This document shows, in pieces, positions 24,146 to 35,059 of a stretch of 35,364 bases of DNA (the first letter of the stretch is position 1; every line of letters begins with the position of its first letter). The notes beneath the pieces are model-generated. The model was not told the origin of the DNA. It made no database searches and saw only the letters and a list, made by a program, of their open reading frames with translations. The translations under genes and the position numbers were made by a program. The stretch comes from Nitrospira sp. CG24E (GTDB lineage Bacteria; Nitrospirota; Nitrospiria; Nitrospirales; Nitrospiraceae). The DNA lies in assembly GCA_002869895.2 (NCBI GenBank), contig NEWP02000018.1, forward strand, positions 31,241 to 66,604, read 5' to 3'.

Positions 24146-25719
24146 GCCGTATGCGCGCCACTGAAATCCCGACGGGGAAAAAGCAGGTCAGCTTCGATCT
24201 GCAGGGGAAGATCGCCGGTCTTGCGGTGGTCGTGATGGCTGCCGGGCTTGGGAAGCGCATGCGCTCGAAGCAGGCGAAGGTGTTGCATCGCGTGGCAGGT
24301 CAGGCGATGGTGCTCTATTCAGTAGGGCTTGGGCTGCGTGTTGCGGGGGATCGTGTGGCGGTCGTGGTGGGGCATCAAGCAGATCTGGTGCGCCAGGTGA
24401 TCGACCGAGCGACGTCAGGAATGAGCGGCGAAGCTGCTATTGCGATTGTTGAACAGCGAGAGCAGTTGGGCACAGGCCATGCGGTCTTGCAGAGCCGCCC
24501 GGTGTTCGCGGTAGGCAAGCGGGGCGCTCCGTCCAACTATCTCATTTTGAACGGCGATACGCCGTTACTTCAAGAATCAACCGTGCGCGAACTGCTTCGT
24601 GTTCACAGAGAGAATCATGCGACGGTGACGGTTCTCACCGCGGTGCTCGAAGACGCAAGCGGATATGGGCGGGTGGTGCGCGCCCATTCACCGGGGCGGG
24701 GCGTTTCCCGCATCGTCGAGGATCGCGACGCCAATGCAGAGGAGCGAGCGATCCGGGAAATCAACGTGGGCACCTATGTAGTCGACGGTGAATTTCTCTT
24801 CAGCGCCTTGGAAAAGCTCGATCCCAGCAATGCCCAAGGGGAATATTATTTGACGGACATCATCCATCTTGCGGCAGAGCAGGGACGCCCGGTTGCCGCT
24901 GTGGTACTCGACAATCCCGACGAGGGGCTTGGCGTGAATACACGCCGACAGCTTGCCGAGGCTGAGCAGGTGGTGCGGCAGCAGATTCGGGAACGTTGGC
25001 TGGATGCAGGGGTGACGATGATCGATCCCGCCTCAACCTGGGTCGATGCCACAGTGACGATCGGCAAAGACACGGTGCTTTATCCCAACGTGACACTCGA
25101 AGGGACTACGGCCATCGGGGAAGACTGTGTGCTGCGGTCCTCGACCAGACTGACGAATTGCATTGTCGGCAATGGTGTGGAGATTCTGGATCACTGCCTG
25201 TTTACCGATTCTCACATCGAGGACGATGCGCACCTGGGTCCATTCGTTCACTTGCGTCCCGGTGTGGTGGTGCGGAAGAAGGCCAAGGTTGGAAATTTTG
25301 TCGAGATGAAGAAAACCGATCTGGGCGAAGGGTCGAAGGCGAACCATCTGAGTTACTTGGGAGACGCAACGATTGGGAAAGGGGTCAACATCGGCGCCGG
25401 CACCATTACCTGTAACTACGACGGTGCGCGAAAATTTCAGACGGTGATCGGGGATGGAGTCTTTCTCGGTAGCGATACCCAGTTAATCGCCCCGGTGACC
25501 GTGGGGGCAAGAGCCATCATTGCAGCCGGGACAACGGTGACCGAGGACGTGCCGGAAGATGCCTTGGTGATTGCCCGTGTGGCGCAAGTCAATCGTGCGG
25601 GGTGGGCTGCTCGCCGGCGGGCATTACAAGTCGGCGTGGATCGTGAAACGACGGCTACGCGCCTCACGAAGAAGCAACCGTTGGTTTCAAAAGGCAAGCA
25701 AGCGAAGAAACGCAAATAG
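24142..25719 (+). CDS. glmU: bifunctional UDP-GlcNAc synthesis enzyme GlmU
   Basis: Acetylates glucosamine 1-phosphate and then transfers UMP, giving UDP-N-acetylglucosamine for peptidoglycan and LPS. The N-terminal uridylyltransferase domain opens with MAAGLGKRMRS (about residues 32-42) and QLGTGHAV. The C-terminal acetyltransferase is a left-handed beta-helix (about 280-480) with HLRPGVVV, GNFVEMKKT, HLSYLGDA and TITCNYDG. At 525 residues it exceeds the usual 450-460 because of about 22 extra N-terminal residues and a basic C-terminal tail (KKQPLVSKGKQAKKRK). glmS follows after 9 bases, so both steps of the pathway are co-expressed. Confidence 0.95.
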   Translation: MSRMRATEIPTGKKQVSFDLQGKIAGLAVVVMAAGLGKRMRSKQAKVLHRVAGQAMVLYSVGLGLRVAGDRVAVVVGHQADLVRQVIDRATSGMSGEAAIAIVEQREQLGTGHAVLQSRPVFAVGKRGAPSNYLILNGDTPLLQESTVRELLRVHRENHATVTVLTAVLEDASGYGRVVRAHSPGRGVSRIVEDRDANAEERAIREINVGTYVVDGEFLFSALEKLDPSNAQGEYYLTDIIHLAAEQGRPVAAVVLDNPDEGLGVNTRRQLAEAEQVVRQQIRERWLDAGVTMIDPASTWVDATVTIGKDTVLYPNVTLEGTTAIGEDCVLRSSTRLTNCIVGNGVEILDHCLFTDSHIEDDAHLGPFVHLRPGVVVRKKAKVGNFVEMKKTDLGEGSKANHLSYLGDATIGKGVNIGAGTITCNYDGARKFQTVIGDGVFLGSDTQLIAPVTVGARAIIAAGTTVTEDVPEDALVIARVAQVNRAGWAARRRALQVGVDRETTATRLTKKQPLVSKGKQAKKRK

Positions 25720-25728
25720 AGGTTACGT

Positions 25729-27558
25729 ATGTGTGGAATTGTCGGGTACGTGGGCGATCAGGAAACAGTGCCGATTCTTATTGCCGGTCTTGCCAAGCTG
25801 GAATATCGAGGTTACGACTCGTCCGGCGTGGCAGTGCTGCAAGGCGACAAAATCGAAATTCGGCGCACAGTCGGAAAACTTTCCAACCTTCAGAAGTCGC
25901 TCAAGGAGAAAGCCCTCAATGGCACCGTGGGCATTGGCCATACGCGATGGGCGACGCACGGGAAACCCTCAGAGCAAAACGCCCACCCGCACCGTTCGAA
26001 AGGCTGTGTGCTCGTGCATAACGGCATCATCGAAAACTATCAGCCGTTGAAACAGCAGTTGGAAAAAGAGGGCTACAAATTTCATTCGGAAACGGACACG
26101 GAAGTCGTGGCGCATCTGATCGACCGATATCTCCAGCAGGATATGAAGCTGGCCGAGGCGGTGCGAGCTGCCACGAAGGATGTGCGAGGCAGTTATGCCC
26201 TCGCCGTCATTTCTGAGCGGGAGCCTGGGACGATGGTGGCGGCGCGCGCCGGATGCCCGCTGGTCGTTGGCACAACTGCCAAAGCGTCGTTTGTGGCGTC
26301 CGACGTGATGGCCATGCTCGCCCACACCCGTTCCGTGACCTACCTCGAAGAGGGCGATGTGGCGGTCGTGACCGCGACGGACATTCATTTTGCCGATATC
26401 GAAGGCCGCCCGGTAAAACGGAAATCGACCAAGATCACCTGGGATGCTTCTGCGGCGGAAAAGAGCGGATTCCCGCACTTCATGCTGAAGGAGATTCACG
26501 AACAGCCGCAGACGATTCTCGATACGATGCGCGGGCGCTATTCCTACGATACCGGCGAGGCGGATCTTCCGGATATCGGGTTGACGCCCAAACAGTTTGC
26601 CGCGATCGACCGCATCTGGATCGTGGCTTGCGGGACGTCGTGGCACTCGGGACAGGTGGGGAAGTATCTATTGGAGGAGATGGTTCGTACGCCGGTGCAG
26701 GTCGATATCGCCAGCGAATTCCGCTATCGTGATCCGTTGGTCGGTAAAGACGATCTGTTTATCACGATCTCGCAGTCCGGCGAGACGGCGGACACATTGG
26801 CTGCCGCTCGTGAAGCGAAGGAGAAGGGGGCGCGTGTCGTCTCAATCGTGAATGTGGTGGGCAGTACCCTGGCCCGGGAATCGGATGGCGTGCTCTACAC
26901 GCATTGTGGGCCTGAGATTGGGGTCGCCTCGACCAAAGCCTTTACCGCCCAGCTTGCGGCGCTCTATTTGCTGGCCTTGCATTTGGGCCGCGTGCGCGGA
27001 ACCCTGTCGGTTGCCGATGGGAAGGCCTGGCTGGATCGTCTGGTCCGGCTTCCGGTATTGGTCGAGCGAGTGCTTGGTCGTGAGGCGGAGATTGTTGCGA
27101 TTGCCAAACGATATTACAAAAAGCGCAACTTCTTGTTTCTCGGTCGAGGCATCAATTTTCCGATTGCGTTAGAAGGCGCCTTGAAGTTGAAAGAGGTGTC
27201 CTATATCCATGCCGAAGGCTACGCAGCAGGCGAGATGAAACATGGCCCGATCGCGCTCATCGATCGGGATATGCCGGTGGTTGTGTTGGCGCCAAAGGAC
27301 CGGTTGTACGAAAAGACCGTGAGCAATCTGATGGAAGTGAAAGCCCGGCATGCACCGGTCATCGCGTTCGTGGCGGAAGGCGAGCGGGAGTTAGGGAAGA
27401 TTGCCGATGCGGTCTTCACGATTCCCGACACCCATCCGCTGCTCTCGCCGATTTTGTTTACGGTCCCACTGCAGCTCTTGGCCTATCATATTGCCGTGCT
27501 GCGCGGCGCGGATGTGGATCAGCCGAGGAACTTGGCGAAGAGTGTCACAGTGGAGTAG
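25729..27558 (+). CDS. glmS: glutamine--fructose-6-phosphate aminotransferase
   Basis: Makes glucosamine 6-phosphate from fructose 6-phosphate and glutamine, the first committed step to amino sugars. The 609-residue protein has catalytic Cys2 (MCGIVGY), the glutaminase motif GHTRWATHG, two SIS domains (TSWHSGQ, SQSGETADT, then EGALKLKEVSY) and a C-terminus ending LAKSVTVE, the family consensus that contributes to the active site. The RBS is AGAGGTTACGT, weak but at normal spacing. There is no glmS ribozyme visible upstream; the gene follows glmU directly. Array I begins within 10 bases of its stop. Confidence 0.97.
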   Translation: MCGIVGYVGDQETVPILIAGLAKLEYRGYDSSGVAVLQGDKIEIRRTVGKLSNLQKSLKEKALNGTVGIGHTRWATHGKPSEQNAHPHRSKGCVLVHNGIIENYQPLKQQLEKEGYKFHSETDTEVVAHLIDRYLQQDMKLAEAVRAATKDVRGSYALAVISEREPGTMVAARAGCPLVVGTTAKASFVASDVMAMLAHTRSVTYLEEGDVAVVTATDIHFADIEGRPVKRKSTKITWDASAAEKSGFPHFMLKEIHEQPQTILDTMRGRYSYDTGEADLPDIGLTPKQFAAIDRIWIVACGTSWHSGQVGKYLLEEMVRTPVQVDIASEFRYRDPLVGKDDLFITISQSGETADTLAAAREAKEKGARVVSIVNVVGSTLARESDGVLYTHCGPEIGVASTKAFTAQLAALYLLALHLGRVRGTLSVADGKAWLDRLVRLPVLVERVLGREAEIVAIAKRYYKKRNFLFLGRGINFPIALEGALKLKEVSYIHAEGYAAGEMKHGPIALIDRDMPVVVLAPKDRLYEKTVSNLMEVKARHAPVIAFVAEGERELGKIADAVFTIPDTHPLLSPILFTVPLQLLAYHIAVLRGADVDQPRNLAKSVTVE

Positions 27559-27566
27559 TCAGGGAC

Positions 27567-27637
27567 AGTTTGTCTGGTTTGTCTCGTTCCTTTGGTTGAA
27601 CCAGACACACAAAACAAACTAAACAAACCAAAGGAAC
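27567..27637. repeat. Inverted 9-nt-unit array I
   Basis: Left arm about 27567-27597, centre GGTTGAACC, right arm about 27601-27637. The end of the right arm (CCAAAGGAACC) supplies the AAGGA that serves as ribosome site for gatC. Confidence 0.8.
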
Positions 27638-27643
27638 CTTCCT

Positions 27644-27946
27644 ATGGAGATAACGCAGCAAGAGGTTGAAAAGGTCGCGAAGTTGGCTCGGCTGGCGCTG
27701 ACGGATATTGAGAAGGCGGCCTTTGCGAAACAGTTGAGCCAGATCCTCACTCATGTGGAGACCCTGAAACAGTACGACACGACAGGCGTCGTACCGACGG
27801 CGACCATGCCGGGACAAATGAACGTGTTTCGCCCAGACATGGTGCGGCCGTCCCTGCCGGTCGACAGTGTGGTGGCCAATGCACCTGAGTCGGTCGACGG
27901 GTTCTTTGTGGTTCCAAAGATTATTGAGGATAGACAACCCCTTTAA
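27644..27946 (+). CDS. gatC: Asp-tRNA(Asn)/Glu-tRNA(Gln) amidotransferase subunit C
   Basis: The small stabilising subunit of GatCAB, which converts Glu-tRNA(Gln) and Asp-tRNA(Asn) to the correct amide forms. The 100-residue protein has EVEKVAKLARLALTDIE at the start, then the ILTHVETLKQYDTTGV helix and the VRPSLPVD and ESVDGFFVVPKII end that wraps GatA. The start has AAGGA provided by the end of array I. It is separated from gatA by panD. Confidence 0.94.
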   Translation: MEITQQEVEKVAKLARLALTDIEKAAFAKQLSQILTHVETLKQYDTTGVVPTATMPGQMNVFRPDMVRPSLPVDSVVANAPESVDGFFVVPKIIEDRQPL

Positions 27947-27957
27947 ACGAGGTCCGA

Positions 27958-28323
27958 ATGTTCAGACAAATGTTACGGTCGAAAATTCATCGGGCCACGG
28001 TGACGGAGTCTTGTCTCGAATACGAAGGCAGTCTGACAATCGACGAGGATTTGATGGAGGCTGCGGGGATTTTGCCTTACGAGGCGATCGTCTGTTCCAA
28101 TCTGAATAACGGGGAGCGCTTCATGACCTATGCCGTGGCAGGCACACGTGGAGCGGGCGAGATTATCCTCAATGGGCCGACGGCGAGGAAAGGCGCAGTT
28201 CGCGATCAAATTATCATCTTCTGTTACGAGTATTACTCGGAGGAAGAGATCAAGCGGCATGCTCCCAAGATCGTCCGAGTCAACGAGAAGAACAGGATTG
28301 TGCCGGGGAAGACAAAGCACTGA
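27958..28323 (+). CDS. panD: aspartate 1-decarboxylase precursor (PanD)
   Basis: Makes beta-alanine for pantothenate and CoA. This 121-residue pro-enzyme cleaves itself between Gly24 and Ser25 (YEGSLTID) to form a pyruvoyl cofactor. SKIHRATVT with Lys9, the NNGERFMTY loop and NGPTARKG match the family. It lies between gatC and gatA; the stop TGA overlaps the gatA start by one base (TGATG), so panD is translationally coupled to gatA. There is no other pantothenate gene in the window. Confidence 0.94.
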   Translation: MFRQMLRSKIHRATVTESCLEYEGSLTIDEDLMEAAGILPYEAIVCSNLNNGERFMTYAVAGTRGAGEIILNGPTARKGAVRDQIIIFCYEYYSEEEIKRHAPKIVRVNEKNRIVPGKTKH

Positions 28324-29789
28324 TGTCGATTCATAAACTCTCGCTCTATGAGCTCCATGAAAAGTTTGCTGCCGGCGAAGTGACGGCCGTAGAAATCGTG
28401 CGCGCCTACGGATTGCGAATGAGCCAGGTGGAGCCGAAGGTGAAGGCCTATATCACACAGGTAAAAGATACGGCAATTGCGCAAGCAAGCGCGCTCGATG
28501 CCTCCTTGAAAGGATGGCGCAAGACATTGCCGATGATGGGCATGCCATTGGCGATCAAGGACAACATCTGTACAGAGGGAGTGCTGACGACCTGTGCTTC
28601 CCGCATGCTCGGGAATTTCGTTCCACCGTACGACGCGACGGTGATTGCCAAGTTGCGCGCCCAGGGGTATTTGCTGCTTGGGAAGACGAACCTGGATGAG
28701 TTTGCGATGGGCTCCTCGACCGAGAATTCCGCAGTAGGGCCCAGTCGGAACCCCTGGAGCTTGCAGTGTGTGCCTGGTGGGTCCAGTGGGGGATCCGCTG
28801 CGGCCGTGGCAGCAGACGAATGTGCCGCGGCGCTGGGGTCCGATACCGGCGGATCGATTCGTCAACCTGCAGCCTTCTGCGGAGTGGTAGGACTCAAGCC
28901 GACCTATGGAAGGGTTTCCCGGTATGGATTGATCGCGTTTGCTTCTTCACTCGACCAAATCGGGCCGATTACCAAAGATGTGAGGGACGCGGCATTCCTT
29001 CTCGGAACCATTGCCGGCCACGATCCGCTGGATTCGACATCGGCGGATGTTCCGGTGCCGGATTATCTGAAGGCGCTTAAGAAGAGAGATCTCAAGAAAC
29101 TGAAGATCGGCGTGCCTGTCGAGTTCTTTGCAGAGGGATTAGACCACGAGGTAGAGCAAGTCGTGCGGGCGGCGATCCAGCAGCTGAAAGAACTCGGAGG
29201 CGAGATCAAAGAAATCCAGCTGCCGCAGACCAGTGCCGCAGTAGCGACCTATTATGTGATTGCCACGGCTGAAGCCAGTTCGAATCTGGCCCGCTATGAT
29301 GGAGTGAAGTTCGGGCTTCGCGCCAAGGAGACTAAGGGTCTGCTTGAGTTGTATATGAAGACCAGGCAGGAAGGTTTCGGGCCGGAAGTAAAACGCCGGA
29401 TCATGCTGGGAACCTATGTGCTCAGCGCCGGTTATTACGATGCCTATTATGGTAAGGCGCAGGCGGTGCGAACATTGATTCGTCAAGATTTCGAGGCGGC
29501 GTTTCAGGATGTCGATCTCATCGCGACGCCTGTGACACCGACGCCGGCGTTCAAGTTCGGCGCAAAGGCCGACGACCCATTGCAGATGTATCTGTCGGAC
29601 ATTTTCACTATTTCAGCGAATCTGGCCGGTGTGTCGGCTATCTCGGTGCCTTGCGGATTCAGTCAGGCAGGGCTCCCCATCGGGTTTCAGCTGATCGGTC
29701 GCCCATTCGAAGAAGAGACGCTTTTGCGCGCGGCCCATGCCTACGAACAGAGTACACAATGGCGAGCGAAGAAACCGACTATACGGTAG
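28323..29789 (+). CDS. gatA: Asp-tRNA(Asn)/Glu-tRNA(Gln) amidotransferase subunit A
   Basis: The glutamine-hydrolysing subunit that supplies ammonia to GatB through an internal tunnel. The 488-residue amidase has the catalytic triad Lys79, Ser154 and Ser178, at the same numbers as the well-known S. aureus enzyme, within [19 protein letters not shown] and [12 protein letters not shown]. The start overlaps the panD stop. It is followed by an inverted repeat and two small envelope genes before gatB, so the three Gat genes are not contiguous. Confidence 0.96.
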   Translation: MSIHKLSLYELHEKFAAGEVTAVEIVRAYGLRMSQVEPKVKAYITQVKDTAIAQASALDASLKGWRKTLPMMGMPLAIKDNICTEGVLTTCASRMLGNFVPPYDATVIAKLRAQGYLLLGKTNLDEFAMGSSTENSAVGPSRNPWSLQCVPGGSSGGSAAAVAADECAAALGSDTGGSIRQPAAFCGVVGLKPTYGRVSRYGLIAFASSLDQIGPITKDVRDAAFLLGTIAGHDPLDSTSADVPVPDYLKALKKRDLKKLKIGVPVEFFAEGLDHEVEQVVRAAIQQLKELGGEIKEIQLPQTSAAVATYYVIATAEASSNLARYDGVKFGLRAKETKGLLELYMKTRQEGFGPEVKRRIMLGTYVLSAGYYDAYYGKAQAVRTLIRQDFEAAFQDVDLIATPVTPTPAFKFGAKADDPLQMYLSDIFTISANLAGVSAISVPCGFSQAGLPIGFQLIGRPFEEETLLRAAHAYEQSTQWRAKKPTIR

Positions 29790-29797
29790 AGCGTGAA

Positions 29798-29881
29798 ACG
29801 TGAATCGTTAAACGTAAGAATGTGACGCGAAAAGTGAGCCTGTTCCTCCACTTCTTGCGGTTCACGTTTAACGGTTCACGT
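29798..29881. repeat. Inverted repeat between gatA and the DUF948-like gene
   Basis: ACGTGAATCGTTAAACGT at 29798-29815 recurs inverted at 29864-29881 with one mismatch; the similarity extends inward more loosely. It is related to the ispD-ispF repeat (2826-2914). It can form a hairpin in the intergenic transcript. Confidence 0.8.
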
Positions 29882-29895
29882 CTTAGGGAGGACGT

Positions 29896-30303
29896 ATGAC
29901 AATTGTTGAAATAGCCGCGATTATTGTGGCGATCGCCTTTGCGGTGCTGGTGGTCTGCCTCGTGCCCATGGTGCTTCAAGTTCGCAAGACCGTCGCGGAG
30001 TCCGAGCAGCTTCTGGCCAAAATGAACAATGACCTGCCGCCGTTGATCGGTGAACTTCGCGAGATGAGTCACCGTGTGAACGATCTGACCGAGCAAGCCC
30101 GCATGGGAGTCGAGCATGCAGCCGTGCTCTTGCATGCGGTCGGAGAAGTGGGGGAGTCGGTTCAGCATGTGCATAATGTCGTGAAGGGCTCGAGCGGATC
30201 GATGCTAACCAATATGGCAAGCGTGGTTGCCGGATTTAAGGCTGCCAGCCACGTCATGAAGGAACGGTTTCGAGAGGAAGGAGGGCATCACAATGGCGGA
30301 TGA
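29896..30303 (+). CDS. DUF948-like membrane protein
   Basis: A 135-residue protein with one N-terminal membrane segment (about 5-27) and an amphipathic, coiled-coil-like region (SEQLLAKMNNDLPPLIGELREMSHRVNDLTEQ) typical of DUF948 proteins. A His/Gly tail ends in GGHHNGG. The ribosome site GGGAGG is strong. It overlaps the YtxH-like gene by 11 bases. Pairs of DUF948 and YtxH proteins occur together in many bacteria, with a general-stress or envelope role suggested but not established. Confidence 0.75.
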   Translation: MTIVEIAAIIVAIAFAVLVVCLVPMVLQVRKTVAESEQLLAKMNNDLPPLIGELREMSHRVNDLTEQARMGVEHAAVLLHAVGEVGESVQHVHNVVKGSSGSMLTNMASVVAGFKAASHVMKERFREEGGHHNGG

Positions 30304-30616
30304 TCGAGGTTCTTCATCGGCAGGAGTCTTGCTGGCATTTTTAAGCGGTGCAGCGTTAGGCGCGGTGGCAGCATTGTTACTCACCCCACAAGCAGGGCGG
30401 GAATCGCGCGAGCAATTGCGCGGCTATGCCCGTCGCGCAGAGGGTAATCTTCGTGACCTGGCCGTCCAGGCAGGTGAGACCTTCGAAGAGGTTGTGGGGG
30501 AAGGCAAAGAATACGTCGACTCCAAGAAGTCGGTTCTGCGCGAAGCGTTCGATGCAGGCCGTGAGGCAATGAGGCGTGAGCGGGATCGGTTGCATGGAGA
30601 AGAGGACCGTGGCTAA
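30293..30616 (+). CDS. YtxH-domain protein
   Basis: A 107-residue protein with an N-terminal glycine-rich membrane segment (GVLLAFLSGAALGAVAALLL) followed by TPQAGRESREQLRGYA, the YtxH signature, and a charged helical region to the end. ATG 30293 lies inside the previous gene with GAAGGAGGG upstream, so the two are coupled. Function is unknown; YtxH is a general-stress protein in Bacillus. Confidence 0.82.
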   Translation: MADDRGSSSAGVLLAFLSGAALGAVAALLLTPQAGRESREQLRGYARRAEGNLRDLAVQAGETFEEVVGEGKEYVDSKKSVLREAFDAGREAMRRERDRLHGEEDRG

Positions 30617-30619
30617 CCG

Positions 30620-32311
<1,692 letters not shown>

Positions 32312-32385
32312 ATTGGCACAATATCCGTATCAAAATACCATACGTGGATAAGGATGGGTGGGATAGAGATTTGGTGATGGTCAGA

Positions 32386-32508
32386 CAGGCTGCTCAAAAC
32401 GGTAGCCAACGAGGCCGCAGGTGAGAGAAAACCGGATGCGTACCCTTGGGGTACGTTGAGGATTTTCTCGAACCGAGAACAAAGTTGGGTGCCGTTTTCA
32501 GCAGCCTG
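32386..32508. repeat. MITE-like element M3
   Basis: 25-nt terminal inverted repeats at 32386-32410 and 32484-32508 (CAGGCTGCTCAAAACGG..., about 4 mismatches) enclose the core GCGTACCCTTGGGGTACGT at about 32438-32456. This is the inverse of the M2 core. The element lies between gatB and eno and is followed by the eno ribosome site. Confidence 0.85.
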
Positions 32509-32509
32509 A

Positions 32510-33805
<1,296 letters not shown>

Positions 33806-33821
33806 TGACGAGCAAACGACG

Positions 33822-34151
33822 ATGATCATTAAACGGAATCGTGGACCTCAGTGGCTCGGTTGGCAACGCCGTATGCTGACAGGCGCGCACTACGTCGGAG
33901 TCGCTGTCTGTCTGCTGCTGCTCGTTGTGTTGGTCTTTGGCGATATGGGGCTTCCGCGGTACTTCTCCATGCGTGAGCATGCCCAACAGCTGGAGGTGGA
34001 CCTGCAGGAATTGCAGCGGACGACCCGCACGTTACAGGGCCATATCGATCGGCTGGAACACGACCCCGCAAAAATCGAGCAGTTGGCGAGAGAACAGCTG
34101 GGCTACGTTCGCAAAGGGGAAACCGTGTATCAATTGATTCCATCGCCGTGA
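33822..34151 (+). CDS. ftsB: FtsB/DivIC-type septum protein
   Basis: A 109-residue protein with one membrane helix (about residues 24-46), then a coiled coil (REHAQQLEVDLQELQRTTRTLQG and on) and a short C-terminal part ending EQLAREQLGYVRKGETVYQL. That topology and its position behind eno are typical of FtsB, which joins FtsL and FtsQ in the divisome. The frame is open from 33645 inside eno; ATG 33822 is the first plausible start, with no strong ribosome site. The stop overlaps the era start (GTGA). Confidence 0.85.
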   Translation: MIIKRNRGPQWLGWQRRMLTGAHYVGVAVCLLLLVVLVFGDMGLPRYFSMREHAQQLEVDLQELQRTTRTLQGHIDRLEHDPAKIEQLAREQLGYVRKGETVYQLIPSP

Positions 34152-35059
34152 CAGAAACGGAACAGCATAGCATTATGAAATTTGGAACAATTGCGATAAT
34201 CGGCCGGCCGAACGTCGGCAAGTCGACATTGCTCAATCGGCTGCTCGAGCAGAAGATTGCGATCGTGTCGGACAAGCCGCAAACCACGAGGACGAGAATT
34301 TTAGGGATCGTGCATGTACCGGGGGCGCAGATCGCATTGCTCGATACCCCGGGGTTGCACAAGCCGCAACATCTGCTTAATCGTCGGATGGTCCGCACCA
34401 CCGTCGAGGTGTTGGAGGAGGCGGATATCTTGTACGTGTTGATGGACACGACGAGTTCGCCTGGTCCCGGCGATCTATTGGTCATCGACCATGTGAAGGG
34501 GGCGGTTAGGAAACGTCCGCGTCCGGTGATTCTGGTGCTGAATAAGGTGGATTTGGTGAATAAGCTCAAATTGCTTCCGGTGATGGAAATCTACGCCAGA
34601 TTATTCGCCTGGACAGACGTGGTGCCTGTATCGGCCGAGACCGGCGACAACGTCGATCGATTGTTGTCCGTAACCGTGGCGCATCTTTCGGAAGGGGATG
34701 CGGCTTATGATGCAGACACGGTTACAGATCAGTCTATGAGGACCTTGGCGTCTGAGATGATTCGAGAGAAGATTCTGCATCAGACCTATGAGGAAGTGCC
34801 TTACTCGGTTGCCGTGGAGATCGATGAGTTTGTCGAGGAGGGGAAGCTCGCGCGCATCAGCGCGACGGTCTTGGTCGAGCGGGAGTCTCATAAGGCGATC
34901 CTGATCGGGAAGCACGGAGAGAGACTCAAGGCAGTCGGGACCGATGCACGACGCGAGATGGAGCAGATTTTTGGGATGAAAGTGTATCTGCAGCTGTGGG
35001 TGAAAGTGCGGGAGGCGTGGCGAGAGGATGAGCATGCCCTCACGGAATTAGGTTACTAG
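34148..35059 (+). CDS. era: GTPase Era
   Basis: A GTPase that binds the 3' end of 16S rRNA during small-subunit assembly. Of 303 residues, the G domain carries GRPNVGKST, the switch region KPQTTRTRI, DTPGLHKP and NKVD, and the KH domain has ILIGKHGERLKAVG. GTG 34148 overlaps the ftsB-like stop by 4 bases; ATG 34175 is an alternative start. The stop TAG (35057-35059) lies in CTAG, shared with the end of the adjacent transposase. Confidence 0.96.
   Translation: MTETEQHSIMKFGTIAIIGRPNVGKSTLLNRLLEQKIAIVSDKPQTTRTRILGIVHVPGAQIALLDTPGLHKPQHLLNRRMVRTTVEVLEEADILYVLMDTTSSPGPGDLLVIDHVKGAVRKRPRPVILVLNKVDLVNKLKLLPVMEIYARLFAWTDVVPVSAETGDNVDRLLSVTVAHLSEGDAAYDADTVTDQSMRTLASEMIREKILHQTYEEVPYSVAVEIDEFVEEGKLARISATVLVERESHKAILIGKHGERLKAVGTDARREMEQIFGMKVYLQLWVKVREAWREDEHALTELGY

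Noticed and set aside
25600-25728. glmS ribozyme or riboswitch upstream of glmS
   Set aside because: Only 9 bases separate glmU and glmS, and no structured leader is possible outside coding sequence.
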